DNA of 9,685 nt from MGIIb-O3 sp046710875 (GCA_046710875.1 JBKEHQ010000049.1:1-9685), one strand, 5' to 3'; shown: positions 1-7,853, numbered from the stretch's first letter. Numbers and translations: made by a program. The notes: generated by a model not told the origin, from the sequence alone.

Positions 1-676
1 AAGGGACGAATATTAAAAAATATTTTATTAAATAAAATTTGTATATATTAGCATCGGAACCTTCTGTTAATTTCCATTCAATATATTCCAAGGATAATCC
101 GTCACTTATTATTAAGTAAATAACTGGAAATAAGTTTACTAATATCATTATAGAGATTATTCCATAGGTGGAAATTTCAGCTGGTTTTGGAGTTCCTATC
201 AAATTGGGATGTTCTAGTATGGGGCCTGTGTCATCCGGGCCATATTTTCTTTTTTTATCCCAATATTTTTCTTCTGGAGATTTGAATACCCAGCCTCTAT
301 CATCTGAAGTCGGTTTGTGAATCCATTCCCGCTTCCAAAAGTCAGTTAATTCAGAGCCTGCTTCTGATCTAATTAAATAATCTCTTGGGTTTGAATTTTG
401 ACGAATCTCTTGTAATTTTCTTTTTAATTGCGTTGGGGCTACATATAATATCAAAGAACTACCTAAAATTAACATTAGTATTGGCATTATTAGTGAATCT
501 ATAGTAAATGAGGCCTGCCCTTCATAGATTAGATAATATATACTAGCATGTAGTATTAGTCCAATCATGACTAGTATGATTCCTAAAATCCAAATTAATT
601 TATGCCAAAATTTTAATGGTATTGTTACATCTAAAAATCCAGCATCCAAAAATATTTCATTTGAATCATTCACCAT
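1..676 (-). CDS. Membrane protein of unknown function, C-terminus cut by window edge
   Basis: I read this frame by hand: it is open from an ATG at 676 to the left edge, giving 225 codons with no stop, so the C-terminus is missing. It begins MVNDSNEIFLDAGFL. Hydrophobic segments lie at about residues 25-50, 60-80 and 168-190. Between the second and third is a charged, tryptophan-rich loop (about 82-165) with many K, R, D and E residues and a PEEKYWDKKRKYGPDD stretch, probably cytosolic. A fourth segment may start near residue 213. The frame stays open upstream of the ATG for some codons, but the ATG lies 44 bp past the stop of the HMA gene, with an AT-rich stretch near 701-710 where a TATA box would sit. 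It could instead be co-transcribed with that gene. I recognise no family. The coding call is supported by the long open frame and the membrane-protein composition; the function is unknown. Confidence 0.75.
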   Translation of the reverse strand, partial: MVNDSNEIFLDAGFLDVTIPLKFWHKLIWILGIILVMIGLILHASIYYLIYEGQASFTIDSLIMPILMLILGSSLILYVAPTQLKRKLQEIRQNSNPRDYLIRSEAGSELTDFWKREWIHKPTSDDRGWVFKSPEEKYWDKKRKYGPDDTGPILEHPNLIGTPKPAEISTYGIISIMILVNLFPVIYLIISDGLSLEYIEWKLTEGSDANIYKFYLIKYFLIFVP

Positions 677-720
677 ATCTGTCTCAAAGTATGTGCCATA
701 ATTAAGTTTAGGGGGCAATA

Positions 721-1389
721 TTAGTGACAAGATACGCCATATTTTTCTAATCTCCAATAATTATATGGCCAAGGAGTAAGAAATCCAACTATTAACATCA
801 ACGGAATTGCAAAATAATTTAATCCTAATTCACCCTTAGTGAATAATAAATCAGTTATTTCCATAGATATTTCCATGAATAACATAGAAATAAATGACAT
901 TCCAAATGCTGTTGAAAGAGCATTTCTAAAATCCATTTGGCCCTTCATTAGTAGAAGAGTTTCCAACATCACACTAGTAGAAAGACCGTTTATCAATGGA
1001 AGTATAGCAAACATAATCCAAATATTACTTCCAATAGTTAGTCCCTCCGTAATTCCAGAATAGGAATAATATGCCAATGTTCCAAATTCTCCTATAGAAC
1101 AACCAATTAAACACCATTTGGTATTGTTTGCAGATTGTTTCCAAGTTGACATATTTGACCAATCGAAATTGCTATTTGAAATTTTTCCGTCTGCAGAATA
1201 CCCCATTTTTAATATCTCATTAATCATTGCTTCTTTTTCTACTCCTGAATGTGTAATTATTGCAATACCACTTTCATGGGAAACATTTGCATCAGAAACT
1301 CCATCTAAAAATTCCAAAGATTCTTTAATTCTACTTGAACATCCATCGCATGTCATTCCTTGTATCGATATGGTAATCGATTCGCTCAT
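721..1389 (-). CDS. HMA metal-binding domain fused to DUF4396-like membrane domain
   Basis: A 222-residue protein in two parts. Residues 1-68 form a heavy-metal-associated (HMA) domain with the copper-site motif GMTCDGC (C14, C17) and the usual beta-alpha-beta-beta-alpha-beta pattern ending in MGY. Residues 91-207 hold about four membrane helices and resemble DUF4396 as I remember it: a CLIGCSIGEFGT start, PLINGLSTSVMLET, a methionine-rich MSFISMLFMEISMEITD helix, and a GFLTPWPYNYWRLEKYG tail that ends in Cys-His. HMA domains bind Cu(I) or a similar soft metal. The cysteines at 93, 97 and 221, the terminal His and the Met-rich helix suggest that the membrane part also handles metal, but its reaction is unknown. 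It is not a P-type ATPase: there is no DKTGT motif or ATP-binding domain. It is transcribed away from ileS across a 96-bp spacer. The ATG at 1389 starts just before the HMA fold, as expected. Confidence 0.85.
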   Translation of the reverse strand: MSESITISIQGMTCDGCSSRIKESLEFLDGVSDANVSHESGIAIITHSGVEKEAMINEILKMGYSADGKISNSNFDWSNMSTWKQSANNTKWCLIGCSIGEFGTLAYYSYSGITEGLTIGSNIWIMFAILPLINGLSTSVMLETLLLMKGQMDFRNALSTAFGMSFISMLFMEISMEITDLLFTKGELGLNYFAIPLMLIVGFLTPWPYNYWRLEKYGVSCH

Positions 1390-1440
1390 AATATATCCTA
1401 TATGTCATCCTTATTCAATACTACTAAAATCGTTTATCTA

Positions 1441-1458
1441 ATTTAAAGAGTATATTCA
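1441..1458 (+). promoter_or_regulatory. Putative TATA box region for ileS
   Basis: The spacer between the two divergent genes holds TTTAAAGA (1442-1449) followed by TATATTCA (1451-1458). Archaeal transcription usually starts about 26 bp past the TATA centre, which would give a leader of only about 5-15 nt before the ileS ATG at 1486. TTTAAA is self-complementary, so TBP could also bind it for the divergent HMA gene, with a leader of about 30 nt. Positions and function are inferred from spacing and base composition only. Confidence 0.45.
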
Positions 1459-1485
1459 ATACAATGAATTGTTCCGCACCGTTTG

Positions 1486-4400
1486 ATGGTAGTACCTAAC
1501 TCACCTGGAGAACTTAATCCAGTTGCACTAGAGAATTCACTAATGCAGACATGGAATGAAGAGAAAACTTTTGAGAAATCAATTGATAATAGAAAGAATA
1601 ATACTTCACCTTTTACCTTCCTAGAGGGGCCGCCTACTGCAAACGGTAAGCCAGGAATACACCATGTTTTATCTCGCCTTTACAAAGATATGGTGTGCCG
1701 TTGGAAAACGATGGAGGGCCACATTGTTGAGCGAAAGGGTGGTTGGGATACACATGGCCTACCAGTAGAAATTGAAGTCCAGAAAAAACTTGATTTAATG
1801 TCCAACGAGGCAATAGAAGAGTATGGCATGGAAAAGTTCAATCAAAAATGCAAAGAAAGTGTTTGGGAATATGAAGAAAGTTGGAGAGAGATGACCGAAA
1901 GAATGGCCTTTTGGGTTGATATGGATAATCCATATGTTACTCTTCATGATGAATATATTGAATCTGCATGGTGGTCCCTAAAACAAATGCATGACAAAGG
2001 ATTACTATTTAGAGGACATAAAGTTCTCCCATATTGCCCACAAACTGGGACTAGTTATTCAACCCATGAAGTATCTCAAGGATACAAAGAAGTATCAGAA
2101 CCTGCAGTTTTCATAAAATTCAAACTTGTAGATGAAGATGCGTCCATACTTGCTTGGACGACTACGCCATGGACACTTCCTGGGAATGTTGGTTTGGCAG
2201 TGGGGCCAGATGTAACTTACTGTAGAATTAGAGTTAATGCTGATCCTTCTGACTCATGGGAAGGTCGAGGAGGCGCTAAGATTGGTGAAGAATTGATATT
2301 AGCTAAAGATTTACTTGGTGATGTTTTAAGGCATCATATGGAAATTATAGAAGAATTTCCAGGATCAGTTTTGGTTGGTAAATCATATTCTCCAATATTT
2401 CCAGATGCGATAGAAAGAGGAGATTCAGATACTGCTTGGACCGTAGTAGGTGCTGATTTCGTGACTACTACGGATGGTACGGGAGTAGTACATACTGCGG
2501 TAATGTATGGCGAAGATGATTATAATTTAGGAATGAAAATGGGATTTCCGGCACAACACACGGTTGGCATGGATGGTAAATTTATATCTGGGACTCATGA
2601 GATTTTGGATGGACGTTACGTTAAAGAATGTGATTCAGATATAATTAATTTACTTGAAAAAGAGGATAGATTATATCGTGAACACATATATACTCACGAT
2701 TACCCTCATTGTTGGCGAACGGAACATCCACTTCTTTACTATGCAATGGATAGTTGGTTTGTGCGTATGACAGCCGTTAAGGATAAAATAATTCAACATA
2801 ATTCAGAAGTTGAATGGGCCCCTGATTGGACTGGTTCAGGGAGAGTTGGAGAATGGCTACGGAATCTCAAAGATTGGGCAATAAGCAGAGAAAGATATTG
2901 GGGCACGCCGATACCAGTTTGGATATGTCAAGACTGTGATCACGAACATTGTATTGGAAGTATAGAAGAAATGAATGATTTGAAAACATCAGAATCCCCT
3001 ACACCTAAAGAATTACACCGTCCTTATGTAGACGAAGTCAAATTACATTGCACTGGTCAAAATTGTACTGGTGAAATGATTCGTGAGCCCTACGTCATGG
3101 ATTGCTGGTTTGATTCCGGGTGTGCTTTCTTTGCACAATGGCATTATCCATTTGAAAATGAAGATAAATTTACAGGTAGTTTTCCTGTGGATTATATTTG
3201 TGAAGCTGTTGATCAAACTAGAGGTTGGTTTTATTCTTTACTAGCAGTATCTACTGCAGTTTTTGATAGCATTTCATACAAAAGATGTTTATCTCTTGGC
3301 CATATTTTAGATAATGAAGGAAAGAAGATGAGTAAATCAAAAGGCAATGTAGTTAATCCTTGGGATCATTTCAACAAAGAAGGTGCAGATGCAATTAGAT
3401 GGTATATGGTAACTCAAAGTGCACCTTGGAATCCTATGAATTTTGACCCAAATGGAGTAAGAGAGACTTATGGTAAAATGTTTTTAACTTTATGGAATGT
3501 TCATAGATTTCATTCAGACTATGCGGCTTTAGATGGTTTTGACCCTGAAAATAAAGATGGTTGGATCGAAGTTGATTCAAGAAGCCAATTGGACAGATGG
3601 ATATTGTCCAAAATTAGTAGAGTTGCCGAGACTTTTGATGATAATTTTACTACTTGGGAATTTCACAAAGCGGGAAGAGAATTAGAAAGCTTTGTCGTAA
3701 ATGATTTATCAAACTGGTATGTAAGAAGATCTAGAAGACGATTATGGGACGAAGTTGATAGTAATGACAAACGTGCATGTCAACATACTTTGCATGAGGT
3801 TTTAACAGTAGTTTCAAGATTAATGGCTCCAATTTCTCCATTTATGGCAGATAGAATTCATCGTGACTTAAATGGATTTTCTGTTCATTTAGCAGATTGG
3901 CCCCTTGGCTCCGAATTAGTTGAGCGAAATTTACCTCCGCAAGATTATGCACTTGAGCAGCAGATGAAATTAGTCAGAGATATGGCTGAAGCAGGTCGAC
4001 GCATAAGAGTTGATTCTGAGCGAAGACAGAGACTACCTTGCCGTAATGGATGGATAATTGGAGGTCCGGACATATCTGAATTTCATGAGATCCTATCTGA
4101 AGAATTGAATGTTGAGAATTTAACTACTGAGAGTGATTTAGATAAGTTTCAAAAAGTGGTTTTACTACCAAATAGAAAAGTCTTAGGATCAAAATGTAGA
4201 TCAGATTTACCTGCAGTTTTGAAGGAGTTGGAATTAGTCGATCCGGATTCATTTTTATTAGAAATTCAAGCAGGGATTGGTGCACTGGCCGGATATGACA
4301 TATCTATGGAAGATATTACAATAAAACGGGTAGAAAGAGATGAATATTCTGCGTCTACACTTTCAAATACGGACATAGGAGATGTTACATTAATTCTAGA

Positions 4401-4674
4401 TATGCATACTGATTCAAACTTACTTTCTAAAGGATTAGCAAGAGATATTATTAGAAGGATTCAATCTAAGAGAAAAGATATGAATTTAGATGTTGAAGCA
4501 ATGATAGAATTGAATGTATGGATTCAGGGACTAGAATTAAATGCTGAAGATTGGAACCATATTCTAACTGAGACCAGAGCGGGCACATCATCCCTAAATG
4601 AGGGAAAAATACCTATTGATTCTGATAAATTTAGTGTAGATGGTGTAAATATTTTCTTTAACACAACTTCATAA
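1486..4674 (+). CDS. ileS: Isoleucyl-tRNA synthetase, IleRS2-like, with GxHH in place of HIGH
   Basis: This 1062-residue class Ia enzyme charges tRNA-Ile with isoleucine in the cytoplasm. Counting from the ATG at 1486 (a TTG at 1483 is a possible earlier start), the EGPPTANGKPGIHH segment covers residues 47-60 and replaces the usual HxGH order with G57-I-H-H60. GWDTHGLPVE follows. The CP1 editing domain is present, with TTTPWTLPGN (225-234) and GTGVVHTAVMYGEDDY (331-346) retaining the conserved aspartates. A cysteine-rich insert (C481, C484, C489, C522, C527) may bind zinc. The sequence ISRERYWGTPIP, the DCWFDSG motif and KMSKS (614-618) complete the catalytic core. The C-terminal third is the helical anticodon-binding domain plus the extension typical of eukaryotic-like IleRS. 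Length and motif order fit the long IleRS2 group, which is naturally mupirocin-resistant, rather than E. coli-type IleRS1. The downstream gene starts 22 bp later on the same strand. Confidence 0.97.
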   Translation: MVVPNSPGELNPVALENSLMQTWNEEKTFEKSIDNRKNNTSPFTFLEGPPTANGKPGIHHVLSRLYKDMVCRWKTMEGHIVERKGGWDTHGLPVEIEVQKKLDLMSNEAIEEYGMEKFNQKCKESVWEYEESWREMTERMAFWVDMDNPYVTLHDEYIESAWWSLKQMHDKGLLFRGHKVLPYCPQTGTSYSTHEVSQGYKEVSEPAVFIKFKLVDEDASILAWTTTPWTLPGNVGLAVGPDVTYCRIRVNADPSDSWEGRGGAKIGEELILAKDLLGDVLRHHMEIIEEFPGSVLVGKSYSPIFPDAIERGDSDTAWTVVGADFVTTTDGTGVVHTAVMYGEDDYNLGMKMGFPAQHTVGMDGKFISGTHEILDGRYVKECDSDIINLLEKEDRLYREHIYTHDYPHCWRTEHPLLYYAMDSWFVRMTAVKDKIIQHNSEVEWAPDWTGSGRVGEWLRNLKDWAISRERYWGTPIPVWICQDCDHEHCIGSIEEMNDLKTSESPTPKELHRPYVDEVKLHCTGQNCTGEMIREPYVMDCWFDSGCAFFAQWHYPFENEDKFTGSFPVDYICEAVDQTRGWFYSLLAVSTAVFDSISYKRCLSLGHILDNEGKKMSKSKGNVVNPWDHFNKEGADAIRWYMVTQSAPWNPMNFDPNGVRETYGKMFLTLWNVHRFHSDYAALDGFDPENKDGWIEVDSRSQLDRWILSKISRVAETFDDNFTTWEFHKAGRELESFVVNDLSNWYVRRSRRRLWDEVDSNDKRACQHTLHEVLTVVSRLMAPISPFMADRIHRDLNGFSVHLADWPLGSELVERNLPPQDYALEQQMKLVRDMAEAGRRIRVDSERRQRLPCRNGWIIGGPDISEFHEILSEELNVENLTTESDLDKFQKVVLLPNRKVLGSKCRSDLPAVLKELELVDPDSFLLEIQAGIGALAGYDISMEDITIKRVERDEYSASTLSNTDIGDVTLILDMHTDSNLLSKGLARDIIRRIQSKRKDMNLDVEAMIELNVWIQGLELNAEDWNHILTETRAGTSSLNEGKIPIDSDKFSVDGVNIFFNTTS

Positions 4675-4696
4675 TACTTGACTTAATCCGACGTCC

Positions 4697-5068
4697 ATGC
4701 AACAATCAGTGATTAGGCTTTATGGAATATATCATGCAGATGGAGGTATAATTGGGGAGTTATCCTATGTGATTGGCAAATTTAGAGGAACTGCTCATTG
4801 CTCTTTATGTGACATAACACACAACAAAATATCAGCAAAGAAAGAATGGAAGGAATTGGTAAATAACCTGGGAGCCCCTATGGAACTTCTTCATTTAAAT
4901 GAAAGAAGTAATGAATTAATGGAAGTTTCAGATAATAAAACTCCATGTATAGTATCCGAAGTTAATAATAAGTTAGAAATTATAATTACTTCGGAAGAAT
5001 TGGATATATGTAAAAAATCTGTAGATAAATTTAAAGAAATACTTAATGATAAGTTATTAAAAATATAG
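4697..5068 (+). CDS. Conserved small protein with HCSLCDITH motif, function unknown
   Basis: A 123-residue soluble protein with no signal peptide or membrane segment. It starts VIRLYGIYHADGGIIGELSYVIGKFRGTAHCSLCDITH, and I recall closely similar N-termini in uncharacterised bacterial proteins (Y-ADGG--GEL-Y--GK--G-AHC-LCDITH). The strongest feature is H34-C35-x2-C38-D-I-T-H42, a compact Cys/His cluster that could bind a metal or act in redox chemistry. No second CxxC is present; other cysteines are C84 and C105. The rest is a mixed alpha/beta pattern ending in a lysine-rich helix (about 100-122). It lies 22 bp after ileS on the same strand, so the two may share a transcript, although CATAATAC at 4670-4677 sits where its own TATA box could be. 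It ends 16 bp before a convergent gene. The family is recognised only by motif; I assign no function. Confidence 0.88.
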   Translation: MQQSVIRLYGIYHADGGIIGELSYVIGKFRGTAHCSLCDITHNKISAKKEWKELVNNLGAPMELLHLNERSNELMEVSDNKTPCIVSEVNNKLEIIITSEELDICKKSVDKFKEILNDKLLKI

Positions 5069-5084
5069 TTTATTAATAATTATT

Positions 5085-5426
5085 CTATAATGTGGTTCCA
5101 AAGCCTGCTAATAATAAAAACACTAAAACGATACCCAATATTAATAATATGGAGAGACCTATGACTATCCAACTTATAATTAATGCTGCTTTGGCCATAT
5201 TATGATCAGGATGGCCCAATTGACTACGAGTTTTAATTAATGCATTATTAGCTAAAATTACGCCTGGTATAGCCAAAATAACGCCAAAACCTCCTATAAA
5301 AAAGAATAAAATTGATAACAGAGACAATATAAATGCTACTAAAGTATGCGTCTCAGCATAATGGCCACTGATCATATTTCCATCCTCATAATAGGATATT
5401 TGAGATGATGGAGGGCCATTATTCAT
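5085..5426 (-). CDS. DUF4190-like small membrane protein
   Basis: Counting from the ATG at 5426, this is a 113-residue protein with a short polar N-terminus and two long hydrophobic regions. The first (about 28-61) runs through LVAFILSLLSILFFFIGG and LAIPGVILANNAL. The second (about 78-108) includes AKAALIISWIVIGLSILLIL. Between them is a polar loop with KTRSQLGHPDHN. The pattern of small-residue helix, LAIPG-ILG-like turn, polar loop with His, then AKAALI--WI-IGLSIL matches the DUF4190 type of membrane protein found in bacteria and archaea, whose role is unknown. A TTG at 5447 would add seven residues, but a TATA-like TTAAATAAT is centred about 25 bp before the ATG, so the ATG with a leaderless transcript fits better. 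It converges on the preceding plus-strand gene with only 16 AT-rich bases between their stop codons. Confidence 0.82.
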   Translation of the reverse strand: MNNGPPSSQISYYEDGNMISGHYAETHTLVAFILSLLSILFFFIGGFGVILAIPGVILANNALIKTRSQLGHPDHNMAKAALIISWIVIGLSILLILGIVLVFLLLAGFGTTL

Positions 5427-5446
5427 AATTAAACTAATAATGGACA

Positions 5447-5455
5447 ATTATTTAA
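5447..5455 (-). promoter_or_regulatory. Putative TATA box for the DUF4190-like gene
   Basis: On the minus strand the site reads TTAAATAAT, centred about 25 bp upstream of the ATG at 5426. At that spacing archaeal transcription would start at or next to the ATG, giving a leaderless mRNA. The site overlaps the alternative TTG start, which argues against that start being used. Confidence 0.5.
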
Positions 5456-5484
5456 TTATTTCGTCAATGGACTTATTATAGCAT

Positions 5485-6315
5485 TTAGATTAATTCACTG
5501 CAGTACTTACAGAATTTTGCATCATGATCGTGTCCTTCTTTAGAACATGATGGACATACCTGAGTACTTACTGGGCCAATTTTTGCTAGTTCAGTAGAAA
5601 TTATTCCTGTTGGAACGATAATTAGACTATATCCCATAATCATAATAAATATTGCCAATATTTTTCCCAGAGGTGTGGACGGAACAGTGTCGCCATATCC
5701 AGTACTAGTTATTGTCGTTATAGACCAATAGACACTTTGTGGAATTGATGTGAATCCATTTTGAGGACCTTCGAGTAAATACATGCCTGCACCACTTATG
5801 AAACATAATACCAAGACAGTAGATAGGAACACAATTATTCTAGATTTGGATTGAGTAATGGCCTTAGTAAGGACAAAAGACTCATCCAAATACCTACTAA
5901 GTTTGAAAACTCTAAAGATACGAAGAAGTCTTAGAGCCCTGATACTAAGTAAGCTTTGGAAGACTCCTATGCCGGTCAATAGTGATAAATAAGTAGGTAG
6001 TATGGCAACTAAATCAACTATCCCAAAAAAAGATTTGACATATTTTACTGGTTTTTTAACAGAAATTAATCTAAGAATATATTCAATAGTAAATAATATT
6101 GTAAAAATCCACTCCACTACTACTAACTGACTGTGATACTTTGAATCTACAGAATCAATACTTTCTAATGAAACTGCAATTATCGATAACAAAATAGAAA
6201 TTAAGAGTGCTATATCGAAGTATTTTCCATATGCCGTATCTGCTTCAAATATAGTTTCATGAATTTTTTCTCTAAATGAATTAGGGGGACGAATGGCATA
6301 ATCATCTACGTCCAT
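5485..6315 (-). CDS. Six-segment voltage-gated potassium channel with C-terminal zinc ribbon
   Basis: A 276-residue subunit that should form a tetrameric K+ channel in the cell membrane. Segments are visible in order: S1 about 31-50, S2 66-85 (FTIEYILRL), S3 97-113 (GIVDLVAILPTYL), S4 122-141 with arginines or lysine every third residue (R126, R129, R132, R135, K138, R141), S5 158-180, pore helix 190-202, selectivity filter 204-209 and S6 218-240. The filter reads S-T-G-Y-G-D, with Ser-Thr where KcsA has Thr-Val; the GYGD core is intact, so potassium selectivity is expected. The charged S4 indicates voltage sensing, and size resembles KvAP-type prokaryotic channels. After S6, residues 254-272 make a CPSC-x11-CKYC zinc ribbon instead of an RCK or cyclic-nucleotide domain. 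The gene stands between others on the same strand with its own TATA-like site; the partner or signal of the ribbon is unknown. Confidence 0.94.
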   Translation of the reverse strand: MDVDDYAIRPPNSFREKIHETIFEADTAYGKYFDIALLISILLSIIAVSLESIDSVDSKYHSQLVVVEWIFTILFTIEYILRLISVKKPVKYVKSFFGIVDLVAILPTYLSLLTGIGVFQSLLSIRALRLLRIFRVFKLSRYLDESFVLTKAITQSKSRIIVFLSTVLVLCFISGAGMYLLEGPQNGFTSIPQSVYWSITTITSTGYGDTVPSTPLGKILAIFIMIMGYSLIIVPTGIISTELAKIGPVSTQVCPSCSKEGHDHDAKFCKYCSELI

Positions 6316-6340
6316 ACATAGGCTAGATAGGAAGTAGTCA

Positions 6341-6348
6341 AATATTTT
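6341..6348 (-). promoter_or_regulatory. Putative TATA box for the K+ channel gene
   Basis: The minus strand reads AAAATATT here, centred about 29 bp before the channel ATG at 6315 and just before the stop of the upstream lipoprotein gene at 6357. It suggests independent transcription with a leader of a few bases at most. A second AT-rich site, ATAAATAC at 6353-6360, is slightly farther away. Confidence 0.42.
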
Positions 6349-6356
6349 ACTAGTAT

Positions 6357-7829
6357 TTATGCGATGAAATCATAAATCTCTGGCAATAATAACTCTACTC
6401 CAAATAAAGGATCTGGATCTGTTGAATCATGATATGCAATAAAAGAGCCCCCATCTGGTAGAATTCCCATACTAGCAAAATCAAATCTTATGTCAGCACC
6501 AGCTCCTGAAGTAGAATCTAGGTCACCTTGTCCTAGATAAGTTTTAGAATCAGGAATTAGGCTATCTGAAAAATCCCTTACGTGCCATGCAATATCTATA
6601 TCAGGCCCTGAAGCACTTTGATATCTAACGTTAAGGACAAATAAATCATGCACACCATTGGAGTGAAATTCCCACTCCTCTATTTCTGTCGCAAAACCAG
6701 ACAATTCATAGGTATTATTTTCCCAAGATTCTCCTCCATCCCATGACATAAGATGAGTTATTTCTGTACCTTCTGCTATAACGCAATGCAATGCAGATGA
6801 AGAGTCTATAGCGCAATATTCAGATGGTAATGTAGAGCCATTTAATGAAGTGGCTGACCACCAATTTAACGAGGTGTCCAAAAAGGCATCTGTGTCATCA
6901 ATAAAATAATTTGGAAAATATAATCCCCCTGAAGGAACTGGAAATGCACGCATTTCTTTATGTGGTTTAGTGAAGTCCCACTCTGGACCCAAAGAAGAAG
7001 CCGTTAAATCTACTTCTATGCTTGCTAGACTACCATCTCTGTCGGGGAAATTGATATAATCATAATTTAATCCATCTGTAGATATTTGACCCCCTATATT
7101 TTGTACTTGATGCCAAAAATTTGAAATCACAATAGTAGCATAATCACCATTCCCATATATTCCCCCATTAATCGGCCCTATTACTTCTACCTGCCATGAT
7201 CGATCATAAAATGGCTCAGGAGTTCTGTTGAAGCACCAACTCCATTCTCCGTCATCAGCATCATACAAAAATGCATAAAATTGATCCGCTCCGCTGAGAC
7301 TTGGATAGGGGAACCAGCCCATTGAAATCAGATCTCCGTTCGTGGCTTGAACAATACTCCCTTCTCCGAGGCCTTCTTGCCCGGGGACTGTAGGCTTAGG
7401 CTCTAAGCAACCTAGTTGAGAGAATATTTCTGGAACATATTCTTGCCACGTATGGCCCCTATCTTCAGACCATGTAGGATATTCACCTCCAAAGTTAACT
7501 ATCCAACCTTCTTTGGTTCCAGCCAAATAATGTTCACAACAATTTCCTCCCTCTTCATTTCCAAAAACTGCCCATGAAGCATTACCCCATGTTTCATTAT
7601 TATATGGATTTCCAACTACAAATTCTCTAGAATCTTCAAAGGTTCCTGGATTTTCAATATAAGCGAAACCTACATCCCAATCTATAATTTCATTCTTAAC
7701 AATTTCACTATCTCCAAAACACCCTGCGAAAACTGTGCTTGAAACTATTAAAATGCAGAAGAAATTAACCACTCTGCCACCTCTAGCCATAATAGCACGA
7801 AGCATGGGGTCATATATCGCACTTATCAT
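6357..7829 (-). CDS. Surface lipoprotein with Asp-box (BNR) motifs, probable beta-propeller
   Basis: A 490-residue exported protein. The N-terminus has basic residues (ARGGR, 15-19), a hydrophobic stretch (VVNFFCILIVSSTVF) and a lipobox-like FAGC ending at C37, so it is probably lipid-anchored on the outer face of the membrane. The mature part is rich in Trp, Gly, Asp and aromatic residues, as in beta-propellers. Two clear Asp-boxes of form S-x-D-x-G-x-[ST]-W are at 121-128 (SEDRGHTW) and 362-369 (SWDGGESW), and a degenerate one is at 250-256 (STDGLNY). Such motifs occur in sialidases and many other propellers. I do not see a sialidase arginine triad, so I do not call an enzyme; a binding or adhesive role is equally possible. 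Cysteines at 97, 98, 141, 199, 339 and 349 could form disulfides. ATGs at codons 9 and 14 also precede the signal; codon 14 gives a more typical lipoprotein length, whereas the TATA position favours codon 1. Confidence 0.87.
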   Translation of the reverse strand: MISAIYDPMLRAIMARGGRVVNFFCILIVSSTVFAGCFGDSEIVKNEIIDWDVGFAYIENPGTFEDSREFVVGNPYNNETWGNASWAVFGNEEGGNCCEHYLAGTKEGWIVNFGGEYPTWSEDRGHTWQEYVPEIFSQLGCLEPKPTVPGQEGLGEGSIVQATNGDLISMGWFPYPSLSGADQFYAFLYDADDGEWSWCFNRTPEPFYDRSWQVEVIGPINGGIYGNGDYATIVISNFWHQVQNIGGQISTDGLNYDYINFPDRDGSLASIEVDLTASSLGPEWDFTKPHKEMRAFPVPSGGLYFPNYFIDDTDAFLDTSLNWWSATSLNGSTLPSEYCAIDSSSALHCVIAEGTEITHLMSWDGGESWENNTYELSGFATEIEEWEFHSNGVHDLFVLNVRYQSASGPDIDIAWHVRDFSDSLIPDSKTYLGQGDLDSTSGAGADIRFDFASMGILPDGGSFIAYHDSTDPDPLFGVELLLPEIYDFIA

Positions 7830-7853
7830 CTATTATTTACAAATAAAATGGAA

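Noticed and set aside
839..1063. Plus-strand open frame of 74 codons
   Set aside because: It lies wholly antisense to the HMA/DUF4396 gene, whose motifs are clear, and its translation has no recognisable pattern.
1118..1441. Plus-strand open frame of 107 codons
   Set aside because: It is antisense to the HMA domain coding region and covers the divergent promoter; the opposite strand explains the sequence.
5424..5447. TTG at 5447 as start of the DUF4190-like protein
   Set aside because: The TATA-like site overlaps it, and the ATG at 5426 lies at leaderless spacing from that site.
6357..7829. Naming the Asp-box lipoprotein a sialidase
   Set aside because: Asp-boxes are structural and occur in many propellers; I could not identify the catalytic arginine triad or nucleophile.
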